Source of the DNA: Actinomycetes bacterium
Lineage (GTDB): Bacteria > Actinomycetota > Acidimicrobiia > Acidimicrobiales > Microtrichaceae
Direction: 5' to 3'
Assembly (NCBI GenBank): GCA_023423215.1
Contig: JAFAFZ010000346.1
Coordinates: 1-5,143 of the forward strand
Length of the DNA stretch: 5,143 bases
Shown: piece after piece, positions 1 to 5,143 of the stretch
How positions within the stretch are numbered: position 1 is the stretch's first letter
Layout of the letters: every line of letters starts with the position of its first letter
Position numbers and translations under genes: made by a program
The notes under the pieces: generated by a model
The model's database searches: none
Seen by the model: only the letters and a program-made list of their open reading frames with translations
What the model was told of the DNA's origin: nothing

Positions 1-414
1 CGCCCACCCCCCGTCCGGCGCGACGACCCCTGCGGGGGGGCGCCACGCCCGCGGCACCGGAGGCGCCGGCGTCAGCGGGCGCAACCGCAGCACGCGGTCG
101 GCCAGGTCCAGGCGGTACAGCCGCTGGTCCTCGGCGCCGACCCAGAACAGGCGCTCGCCGCCCGCCCCGTCCGGTCCGGTCCACATGGCGCCGCCGCCGT
201 ACTCGTTGACGCGGCTGCGCGCCGAGAGCGCGCCGGGCGGGCCGATCTCGCCGCCCTCCCGCAGGATGGCGGCACGTCCGTCGTCGCCGGGGCGGGTCTC
301 GATCCAGAGGACCTCGTCGCCACCCCACGCGAGCCCGCCGAACCGGCCGCTCGCTGCGGCGGCTTGCTCGGGCGAGAGCGGCGAGGACCAGGACCCGTAC
401 GGCGCCTCGATCAC
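1..414 (-). CDS. S9 family (prolyl oligopeptidase-type) peptidase, N-terminal fragment
   Basis: This is the first 138 codons of a gene that runs off the left edge of the window. The protein begins MIEAPYGSWSSPLSPEQ and continues with a stretch containing FGGLAW, VLWIETRPGDDGR and, near residues 68-75, RVNEYGGGAM. From family knowledge, an N-terminal YGSWxSPIS-like motif, a W-x-E-x-RPxxxGR strand and an R-x-HEYGGG-like motif mark the beta-propeller start of S9 dipeptidyl-aminopeptidase/acylaminoacyl-peptidase proteins. These cleave short peptides in the cytoplasm. The catalytic Ser/Asp/His hydrolase domain lies at the C terminus and is outside the window, so activity cannot be judged. The chosen start is GTG at 412-414, 13 bp after the stop of the upstream aminotransferase gene. 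This fits translation by coupling, since no strong Shine-Dalgarno sequence precedes it. There is no signal peptide. The family call is fairly secure; the exact substrate is unknown. Confidence 0.8.
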   Translation of the reverse strand, partial: MIEAPYGSWSSPLSPEQAAAASGRFGGLAWGGDEVLWIETRPGDDGRAAILREGGEIGPPGALSARSRVNEYGGGAMWTGPDGAGGERLFWVGAEDQRLYRLDLADRVLRLRPLTPAPPVPRAWRPPAGVVAPDGGWA

Positions 415-427
415 AGGAGCCCGTCGC

Positions 428-1648
428 TCACAGGGTGCCGGCGACGAGGTCGCCCAGGCGACCGATGCCCTCGCCCAGGTCATCGTCGCCCAGCGCGAAG
501 GAGAAGCGGCCGTAGCCGGGCGAGCCGAACGCCTCGCCGGGCACGAACGCGACCTTCGCCCGCTCGAGCACCAGGTCGGCGAGCTCGACCGTGGTCGACG
601 CCGTCGCGCCGCCCAGGTCGACGCCGAGCAGACCGGTCAGGTTCGGGTACGCGTAGAACGCGCCCTCGGGCTCGAGGCAGGTCACGCCGGGGATGGCGTT
701 CAGCAGCTGGTGCATCGTGCGGCGCCGGCGGTCGAACACCGCTCGCATCTCCTCGACGGCGCTCAGGTCGCCCTCGACGGCGGCGAGCGCGGCGCGCTGG
801 GCGACGTTGCACACGTTCGAGGTCAGGTGCGTCTGCAGGTTCGTCGCCGCCTTCACGACGTCGGACGGGCCGATGAGCCACCCGACGCGCCAGCCGGTCA
901 TCGCATAGGTCTTGGCGACGCCGTTCAGGATGACGCACTGGTCGGCCAGCTCGGGCACGACGGCCTGGATGCTGTGGTGCACGGCGTCGCCGTAGACCAG
1001 GTGCTCGTAGATCTCGTCGGTGACGACGACGATGCCGTGCTCGAGGGCCCAGCGGCCGATGGCCTCGATCTCGTCGCGGGGGTAGACGGCGCCCGTCGGG
1101 TTGGACGGCGACACGAACACGAGCAGCTTCGTCCGCTCGGTGCGGGCGGCCTCGAGCTGGTCGACCGTCACCCGGAAGCCGGTCGTCTCGTCGGTGGGCA
1201 GCAGCACCGGGACGCCGCCCGCCAGGGCGATCGGCTCGGGGTAGGTGGTCCAGAACGGGGCGGGCAGCAGGACCTCGTCGCCCTCGTCCAGCAGGACCGT
1301 GAACGCCGAGTAGACCGCGTGCTTGCCGCCGTTGGTGACCACGACCTGCTCCGGTGCGACCTGCACGCCCGAGTCCCGCAGCGTCTTGGCCGCGATGGCC
1401 GCACGTAGCTCGGGCAGGCCCGGGGCGGGCGTGTAGCGGTGGTTCTTCGGATCGTGGCACGCCGCCGCGGCAGCCTCGACGATGTAGTCCGGGGTGGCGA
1501 AGTCCGGCTCGCCCGCACCGAACCCGATGACCGCTTCGCCCGCCGCCTTGAGCGTCTTCGCCTTGCTGTCGACCGCCAGGGTCGCGGACGGCGTGATGGC
1601 GGCGACTCGGCGTGCGATGCGCGCCGGGGAGGGGGCTGCGTTGGTCAT
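428..1648 (-). CDS. aspC: Pyridoxal-phosphate aminotransferase, aspartate aminotransferase type (class I)
   Basis: This 406-residue cytoplasmic enzyme is predicted to exchange the amino group between aspartate and 2-oxoglutarate, giving oxaloacetate and glutamate. Visible family landmarks in order: [11 protein letters not shown] near the N terminus; [26 protein letters not shown] (cofactor phosphate region); SNPTG with N183; [11 protein letters not shown] with D211 and Y214 contacting [18 protein letters not shown] with the Schiff-base lysine K246; and near the C terminus [19 protein letters not shown], where an Arg normally binds the substrate carboxylate. Length matches the subgroup Igamma aspartate aminotransferases of actinobacteria (about 400 residues). 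The ATG at 1646-1648 was chosen because it gives the usual N terminus ([19 protein letters not shown]). The reading frame stays open upstream to 1810, but that part overlaps the divergent serC gene and looks non-coding. A few members of this group also act on other substrates such as prephenate or aromatic amino acids, so specificity is inferred. Confidence 0.92.
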   Translation of the reverse strand: MTNAAPSPARIARRVAAITPSATLAVDSKAKTLKAAGEAVIGFGAGEPDFATPDYIVEAAAAACHDPKNHRYTPAPGLPELRAAIAAKTLRDSGVQVAPEQVVVTNGGKHAVYSAFTVLLDEGDEVLLPAPFWTTYPEPIALAGGVPVLLPTDETTGFRVTVDQLEAARTERTKLLVFVSPSNPTGAVYPRDEIEAIGRWALEHGIVVVTDEIYEHLVYGDAVHHSIQAVVPELADQCVILNGVAKTYAMTGWRVGWLIGPSDVVKAATNLQTHLTSNVCNVAQRAALAAVEGDLSAVEEMRAVFDRRRRTMHQLLNAIPGVTCLEPEGAFYAYPNLTGLLGVDLGGATASTTVELADLVLERAKVAFVPGEAFGSPGYGRFSFALGDDDLGEGIGRLGDLVAGTL

Positions 1649-1655
1649 GTCGGGA

Positions 1656-1661
1656 ACGCTA
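1656..1661 (-). promoter_or_regulatory. -10 element of the aspC-type gene; probable leaderless transcript
   Basis: Read on the minus strand, this is TAGCGT, which fits the actinobacterial TAnnnT -10 consensus. It ends 7 nt before the ATG at 1648, so transcription would begin at or next to the A of the start codon. No Shine-Dalgarno sequence lies in the preceding bases (tcccgac directly precedes the ATG), which agrees with a leaderless mRNA. No convincing -35 hexamer is seen at the usual distance, as is common in this group. The assignment rests on position and consensus only. Confidence 0.5.
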
Positions 1662-1682
1662 CCCGGGCGTCCGGTCGACCCC

Positions 1683-1694
1683 CGAACGGGTTCG
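1683..1694. promoter_or_regulatory. Palindrome in the divergent aspC-serC promoter region
   Basis: The sequence is a perfect inverted repeat, CGAAC-GG-GTTCG, lying 22 bp upstream of the predicted minus-strand -10 element and 33 bp upstream of the serC start. An 8-bp palindrome, GGTCGACC, sits just beside it at 1673-1680. Together they lie in the middle of a 79-bp region serving two divergent genes, a typical place for an operator. Short palindromes are frequent by chance in GC-rich DNA, so function is only suggested. The repeat resembles an actinobacterial LexA box but has a 2-bp spacer instead of 4. Confidence 0.25.
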
Positions 1695-1713
1695 CCACCG
1701 CTCCCGTCGCCCG

Positions 1714-1728
1714 CGAGACTCTGTCTCG
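1714..1728. repeat. Inverted repeat abutting the serC start codon
   Basis: CGAGAC-TCT-GTCTCG is a perfect 6-bp inverted repeat with a 3-bp centre, whose last base is the G of the serC GTG start codon. No Shine-Dalgarno sequence precedes the GTG, so the serC mRNA may be leaderless. In that case the repeat would lie in the promoter core as DNA rather than in the mRNA. It could be an operator for serC or chance; there is no further support. Confidence 0.3.
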
Positions 1729-2861
1729 TGAGCACCCCCATCCAGGACATCGCGATCCCCGACGACCTCCTCCCCCACGACGGACGCTTCGGCTGCGGCC
1801 CGTCGCGCATCCGCCCCGAGGCCGTCGAGATGCTGGCCGGTTCCGCGAGCCACTACCTGGGCACCAGCCACCGCCAGGCGGCGGTGCGCTTCAAGGTGAG
1901 CGAGCTGCGCAACGGCCTCGCCGAGCTGTTCTCGCTGCCGGACGGCTACGAGGTCCTGCTGGGCAACGGCGGCACGACCGCGTTCTGGGACGCCGCGACG
2001 TTCGGGCTGATCGACCAGCGCAGCCAGCACCTGAGCTTCGGCGAGTTCTCGTCCAAGTTCGGCAAGGCGGCGGCCGCCGCGCCCCACCTGGGCGAGCCGC
2101 AGATCATCTCGGCCGATCCGGGCGACCACCCCACGGCCGTCGCCGCCGAGGGCATCGACGCCTACTGCCTGACCCCCAACGAGACCTCGACCGGCGTGGC
2201 CATGCCGCTCCAGCGCCCCGAGGGCGCCGACGCCGACTCGCTCGTGCTCGTCGACGCGACCTCGGCCGCCGGCGGTCTCCGCTTCGACCCCTCGCAGGTC
2301 GACGTGTACTACTTCGCCCCGCAGAAGTGCCTCGCCTCGGACGGCGGGCTCTGGCTGGCCGCCTGCTCGCCCCGCGCCATCGAGCGCATCGAGCGCATCG
2401 CGGCCAGCGACCGCTGGGTGCCGGCCTTCTTCGACCTGGGCACCGCCCTGGACAACTCCCGCAAGGACCAGACCTACAACACCCCCGCCCTGGCGACGCT
2501 GTTCCTGGCGACCGAGCAGGTGAACTGGTTCAACGAGAACGGCGGGCTCGACTTCTCGGCGGGCCGCTGCGACCGCTCGGCGGCCACGATCTACGACTGG
2601 GCCGACGCGCACCCCCTGGCCACCCCGTTCGTCACGGACCCCGCCAAGCGCTCCCACGTGGTCGCCACGATCGACTTCGACGAGTCGGTCGACGCCGCGG
2701 CCGTCGCCGCGATCCTGCGCGACAACGGCCTCGTCGACGTCGAGCCGTACCGCAAGCTCGGGCGCAACCAGCTCCGCGTGGCGCTGTTCCCGGCGATCGA
2801 CCCCGCCGACGTCGCAGCGCTCACCGCGTGCGTCGACTTCGTGCTCTCGAAGCTCGGCTGA
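1728..2861 (+). CDS. serC: Phosphoserine aminotransferase (mycobacterial-type SerC)
   Basis: This 377-residue PLP enzyme converts 3-phosphohydroxypyruvate and glutamate to O-phosphoserine and 2-oxoglutarate, the second step of serine synthesis from 3-phosphoglycerate, in the cytoplasm. Landmarks seen: [11 protein letters not shown] at the N terminus; the [10 protein letters not shown] substrate-binding stretch; [29 protein letters not shown] (N151-T155); DATSAAGG with D176, which pairs with the PLP ring nitrogen; [14 protein letters not shown] with the Schiff-base lysine K200; DQTYNTPA; and near the C terminus [18 protein letters not shown]. Length and motif order match the actinobacterial SerC type (about 375 residues) rather than the shorter E. 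coli type. The GTG at 1728 was chosen because the protein then starts a few residues before the conserved IPxxLxPxDGRFGxGPS segment. Upstream in-frame codons overlap the divergent gene. No Shine-Dalgarno sequence is visible. The gene is divergent from the aspartate aminotransferase gene and is followed by a palindrome. Confidence 0.95.
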   Translation: MSTPIQDIAIPDDLLPHDGRFGCGPSRIRPEAVEMLAGSASHYLGTSHRQAAVRFKVSELRNGLAELFSLPDGYEVLLGNGGTTAFWDAATFGLIDQRSQHLSFGEFSSKFGKAAAAAPHLGEPQIISADPGDHPTAVAAEGIDAYCLTPNETSTGVAMPLQRPEGADADSLVLVDATSAAGGLRFDPSQVDVYYFAPQKCLASDGGLWLAACSPRAIERIERIAASDRWVPAFFDLGTALDNSRKDQTYNTPALATLFLATEQVNWFNENGGLDFSAGRCDRSAATIYDWADAHPLATPFVTDPAKRSHVVATIDFDESVDAAAVAAILRDNGLVDVEPYRKLGRNQLRVALFPAIDPADVAALTACVDFVLSKLG

Positions 2862-2874
2862 CCCGCACCGCCGT

Positions 2875-2896
2875 CGATGTGCCGTGCGGCACATCG
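2875..2896. promoter_or_regulatory. 22-bp perfect palindrome (10-2-10): operator or serC terminator
   Basis: The two arms, CGATGTGCCG and CGGCACATCG, are exact reverse complements around a TG centre. The repeat begins 13 bp after the serC stop and ends 92 bp before the acyl-CoA synthetase start. As RNA it folds into a 9-bp stem with a GTGC loop, but no T-rich run follows (tcccccgat), so a classical intrinsic terminator is not shown; actinobacterial terminators often lack the U tract. As DNA, the 22-bp symmetry fits binding of a homodimeric repressor such as a TetR-family protein, which often controls acyl-CoA ligase genes. Both readings are inference; the repeat itself is certain. Confidence 0.5.
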
Positions 2897-2977
2897 TCCC
2901 CCGATCCCTGGCAGACTCCTCCCGCGCGCACGGATGGCGGGGGGACTGCCGCGTGCGCGCCTCGCTCGACGTCAACC

Positions 2978-2983
2978 AGGGGG
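2978..2983 (+). promoter_or_regulatory. Shine-Dalgarno sequence of the acyl-CoA synthetase gene
   Basis: AGGGGG ends 5 nt before the ATG at 2989-2991 and is the only strong ribosome-binding site in the window. It decides the start of this gene in favour of 2989 over in-frame upstream starts such as the GTG at 2884, which lies inside the palindrome. It also indicates a leadered mRNA here, unlike the two aminotransferase genes. Confidence 0.75.
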
Positions 2984-2988
2984 ATCAC

Positions 2989-4767
2989 ATGTCGACGACG
3001 CAGGACCTGGACCACTCCGCTCCCGGCGACGTGCTGCGGCGCATCCGGTCGGAGCTGACGGCTCCCGGCGCGCAGTTCGAGATCGTCACCGAGGCGGTCG
3101 ACGGCGTCGAGATGAAGGTCTACGCCCAGCGCTTCGACAGCCTGCGCGTCGTGGCCCAGTTCGGCCAGCTGCACGGCGACAAGGAGTTCATCGTCTTCGG
3201 CGACCGGCGCATCACCTTCGCCGACTTCGTCGCTGGGGCCAACTCGGTCAGCGGGGCGCTGCTCGACGCGGGCGTCGCACGCGGCGATCGCGTCGCCGTC
3301 CTGGCGCAGAACTCCCCCGAGTGGTGCACGACCTTCTGGGGCACGGTCGACATCGGCGCCGTCCTCGTCGGCCTGAACGGCTGGTGGACGACCGAGGAGA
3401 TCGTCTACGGGCTCGAGGACTCGGGCGCCAAGGTGCTCGTCGCGGACCGTCGGCGCTTCGAGCGCATCGCGGACCGCGTCGACGACATCGACACCCTGGA
3501 GCGGGTCTACCTGATCGACGCGGACCCGGCGGACGTCGCCGTCGACGGCGTGGTCAGCGAGAAGCTGCACCGCTTCGAGGAGCTGGTCGCCGAGCCGACC
3601 GACGTGCTGCCCGACGTCCCGATCGACGAGGCCGACCCGGCGGTGATCTTCTACACCTCGGGCACCACCGGGAAGCCGAAGGGGGCCATCTGCACCCACC
3701 GGAACATGGTGGCCAACCTGCAGAACACGGTGTTCACCCTGACGTCGAACTCGATGCTCGAGACCGAGCTCGCCGACGGTGACGAGAGCCGGAGCCTGAC
3801 CCCGCCCGGGAGCCAGCCGGTCGCGCTGTTCACCGCGCCGCTGTTCCACGTGGCCGGCTGCCACTCGACGCTCGTGGTCGGCCTGATGGGCGGGCTGAAG
3901 CTGGTCATGCTCGAGGGCAAGTTCACCCCGGTCGGCGCGCTCGAGCTCATCGAGCGCGAGCACGTCACCATCTGGACCGCGGTGCCGACGATGGTCTGGC
4001 GGGTGTGCGAGGCGCCCGAGCGACACGACTACGACACCAGCTCGGTCATCAGCGTCAGCTTCGGCGGCTCGCCGTCGGCGGACGAGATGCAGCGCCGCAT
4101 CCGCGAGACCTTCCCGAACATCCGCTCGACCACCAACGCGTACGGCCTCACCGAGTCCAGCTCCGCGGCCACGACGCTCACCGGCGCGGACGGGCTGCGC
4201 AAGCCCAGCTCGGTCGGGCTGCCGATGCCGACGGTCGACATCGCGATCATGGCGCCCGACGGCACCCACGTCGGCCCGAACGAGACGGGCGAGGTGCTCC
4301 TGCGCGGCCCGATCATCATGCCGGGCTACTGGAACAAGCCCGAGGCCACGGCCTCGACGGTGATCGACGGGTGGCTCCACACCGGCGACGTCGGCCACCT
4401 CGACGACGAGGGCTACCTGTTCATCACCGACCGGGCGAAGGACATGCTCATCCGCGGCGGCGAGAACGTGTACTGCGTCGAGATCGAGAACCGCCTGGTC
4501 GAGCACCCGTCCATCGCGGACGCCGCGGTCATCGGCGTGCCGCACGAGACGCTCGGCGAAGAGGTCAAGGCCGTCATCGAGGTCGCCCCGGAGGCCGAGA
4601 TCAGCGACGACGAGGTGCGTCGGTGGGTGCGCGAGGCGCTGGCCGAGTTCAAGGTGCCGACCTACGTGCAGCGCTGGGACGGCAAGCTGCCCCGCAACGC
4701 GTCGGGGAAGCTGCTGAAGAACGCCCTGCGTGGCGAGGGCGTCGTCAGCTTCGCCGAGACGATGTGA
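2989..4767 (+). CDS. Acyl-CoA synthetase / class I adenylate-forming ligase (FadD-like)
   Basis: This 592-residue protein activates a carboxylic acid with ATP to an acyl-AMP and then to the CoA thioester. The AMP-binding domain covers roughly residues 50-490 and the small C-terminal domain residues 498-575. Motifs seen: the phosphate-binding loop YTSGTTGKPKG at 222-232; FHVAG at 286-290; FGGSPSADEM; YGLTES at 385-390; TGD at 465-467 with the ribose-binding Asp467; the DRAKD hinge at 481-485; GGENVYCVEIEN from 490; and PRNASGK with the catalytic lysine K574. All key residues are present, so the enzyme should be active. It is somewhat longer than many family members (about 500-560) because about 45 residues precede the usual start of the domain; this extension has no signal peptide or membrane segment. 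The substrate (medium or long fatty acid, aromatic acid, sterol side chain) cannot be read from the sequence. The gene appears to be monocistronic, with a palindrome upstream and a convergent gene downstream. Confidence 0.92.
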   Translation: MSTTQDLDHSAPGDVLRRIRSELTAPGAQFEIVTEAVDGVEMKVYAQRFDSLRVVAQFGQLHGDKEFIVFGDRRITFADFVAGANSVSGALLDAGVARGDRVAVLAQNSPEWCTTFWGTVDIGAVLVGLNGWWTTEEIVYGLEDSGAKVLVADRRRFERIADRVDDIDTLERVYLIDADPADVAVDGVVSEKLHRFEELVAEPTDVLPDVPIDEADPAVIFYTSGTTGKPKGAICTHRNMVANLQNTVFTLTSNSMLETELADGDESRSLTPPGSQPVALFTAPLFHVAGCHSTLVVGLMGGLKLVMLEGKFTPVGALELIEREHVTIWTAVPTMVWRVCEAPERHDYDTSSVISVSFGGSPSADEMQRRIRETFPNIRSTTNAYGLTESSSAATTLTGADGLRKPSSVGLPMPTVDIAIMAPDGTHVGPNETGEVLLRGPIIMPGYWNKPEATASTVIDGWLHTGDVGHLDDEGYLFITDRAKDMLIRGGENVYCVEIENRLVEHPSIADAAVIGVPHETLGEEVKAVIEVAPEAEISDDEVRRWVREALAEFKVPTYVQRWDGKLPRNASGKLLKNALRGEGVVSFAETM

Positions 4768-4771
4768 CGGC

Positions 4772-4808
4772 GCCGGCCTCCCGACCCCTCAGGTCTGTCG
4801 GGGCCGGC
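4772..4808. terminator. Bulged hairpin between convergent genes, probable bidirectional terminator
   Basis: GCCGGCC (4772-4778) and CCGAC (4781-4785) pair with GTCGG (4797-4801) and GGCCGGC (4802-4808). This makes a 12-bp, very GC-rich stem with a 2-nt bulge (tc, 4779-4780) and an 11-nt loop. It starts 5 bp after the acyl-CoA synthetase stop codon. It also covers the stop codon of the minus-strand RDD gene, which lies in the loop at 4789-4791. The pairing works for RNA from either strand, so it could end transcription from both genes. There is no U-rich tail on either side, so efficiency is uncertain. Confidence 0.55.
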
Positions 4809-5143
4809 TCAGCACGATCGTGGCGGCCGCCTTGTCGTGCCAGCCGCGGAACAGCACGTCCATCAGCGAGCTCAGGTAGATCAGGATCGCGACGAACTGC
4901 AGGTAGCTGAACGCGCCGCCCAGCACCGCCAGCAGCAGGAACACGCCGGGCACGACCGCACGGATGGCCGCCTGCTGGTAGCTGGCGAGTCCGCCACGCC
5001 GCCAGTCGACCGCCTGCACCCGCAACAGCGCCTTGCCGACCGTCTGGCCGTACCGGCCGATCAGCACGGTCTCGTAGAGCATGAACAGGATCGGGAAGAT
5101 GAAGCGTGGCCACAGCGGCCCCTCGACCGCCCCGGTCTCGGCG
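4789..5143 (-). CDS. RDD family membrane protein, C-terminal fragment
   Basis: This is the last 117 codons of a gene whose start lies beyond the right edge; the frame stays open to the end of the window, past the internal ATG at 5080-5082. Visible features: a hydrophobic segment around FIFPILFMLYETVLI; the sequence RYGQTVGKALLRVQAVD, matching the GQTxGKxxLxIRVV signature that follows the second helix in RDD proteins; a further hydrophobic stretch from AVVPGVFLLLAVLGG through FVAILIYLSSLMDVLF, enough for one or two helices; and a closing RGWHDKAAATIVL, typical of the RDD domain end. The Arg-Asp pair that names the family lies in the first helix, outside the window. RDD proteins are small inner-membrane proteins of mostly unknown function; some have been linked to ion transport. 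The gene is convergent with the acyl-CoA synthetase gene, with 21 bp between stop codons. Confidence 0.85.
   Translation of the reverse strand, partial: AETGAVEGPLWPRFIFPILFMLYETVLIGRYGQTVGKALLRVQAVDWRRGGLASYQQAAIRAVVPGVFLLLAVLGGAFSYLQFVAILIYLSSLMDVLFRGWHDKAAATIVLSRPRQT

Noticed and set aside
1683..1694. CGAACGGGTTCG as a LexA/SOS box
   Set aside because: The actinobacterial LexA site has the half-sites CGAAC and GTTCG separated by 4 bp; here the spacer is 2 bp. Neither flanking gene is a DNA-repair gene. It is kept only as a palindrome of unknown role.
1649..1810. N-terminal extension of the aspartate aminotransferase reaching 1810
   Set aside because: The extra 54 residues have no family resemblance and overlap the divergent serC coding region. 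The ATG at 1648 gives the normal family N terminus and has a -10 element at leaderless spacing.
2884..2988. Earlier in-frame start (GTG at 2884) for the acyl-CoA synthetase
   Set aside because: This GTG lies inside the palindrome without a ribosome-binding site, whereas the ATG at 2989 follows AGGGGG at proper spacing.
1439..3058. Long plus-strand open frame crossing aspC, serC and the ligase start
   Set aside because: It is out of frame with serC, its product is arginine-rich and low in complexity, and it spans several independent genes. It is a GC-rich shadow frame.
2821..4545. Long open frame on the minus strand opposite the acyl-CoA synthetase
   Set aside because: It is antisense to a gene with complete family motifs. 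Its product is rich in Asp, Val, Arg, Gly and Leu without recognisable motifs, as expected for the complement of GC-rich codons with few stops.
1..5143. Search for an undescribed system such as a defence island, biosynthetic cluster or mobile element
   Set aside because: All sizeable coding stretches match well-known families, composition is even throughout, and there are no direct repeats, transposase, integrase or phage-like genes. The ligase alone does not make a biosynthetic cluster.

Overview
The window reads as ordinary chromosomal DNA from a high-GC actinobacterium. Base composition is strongly GC-rich (about 70% by eye) and third codon positions are almost all G or C. The serC product resembles the mycobacterial type of phosphoserine aminotransferase along its whole length, as judged from memory of that family. 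The best guess is the Propionibacteriales/Nocardioides neighbourhood or a relative, but nothing here fixes the genus. I see no mobile element, CRISPR array, tRNA, rRNA, or sign of horizontal transfer.

Layout from left to right. (1) Positions 1-414, minus strand: N-terminal part of an S9-type (prolyl oligopeptidase family) peptidase, cut by the window edge. (2) 428-1648, minus: a class I PLP aminotransferase of the aspartate aminotransferase type. It lies 13 bp upstream of the peptidase gene, so the two are probably co-transcribed. (3) 1649-1727: a 79-bp divergent promoter region holding several small palindromes and a TAnnnT -10 element that suggests a leaderless aspC-type mRNA. (4) 1728-2861, plus: serC, phosphoserine aminotransferase, with a GTG start. 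(5) 2862-2988: a 127-bp gap with a perfect 10-2-10 palindrome, a second possible leader hairpin and a clear Shine-Dalgarno sequence. (6) 2989-4767, plus: an acyl-CoA synthetase/AMP-dependent ligase with all the catalytic motifs. (7) 4789-5143, minus: C-terminal part of an RDD-family membrane protein, convergent with the ligase and separated from it by a bulged hairpin that probably ends transcription from both sides.

Function: the two divergent aminotransferases both link glutamate/2-oxoglutarate to amino-acid synthesis (aspartate and serine branches) and could share control through the common intergenic region. The ligase activates a carboxylic acid (fatty, aromatic or similar) to its CoA thioester and appears to be a separate transcription unit. 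The peptidase and the RDD protein have no evident link to these. I found no convincing undescribed system. The items most worth checking are the 22-bp palindrome upstream of the ligase and the compact leaderless divergent promoter.
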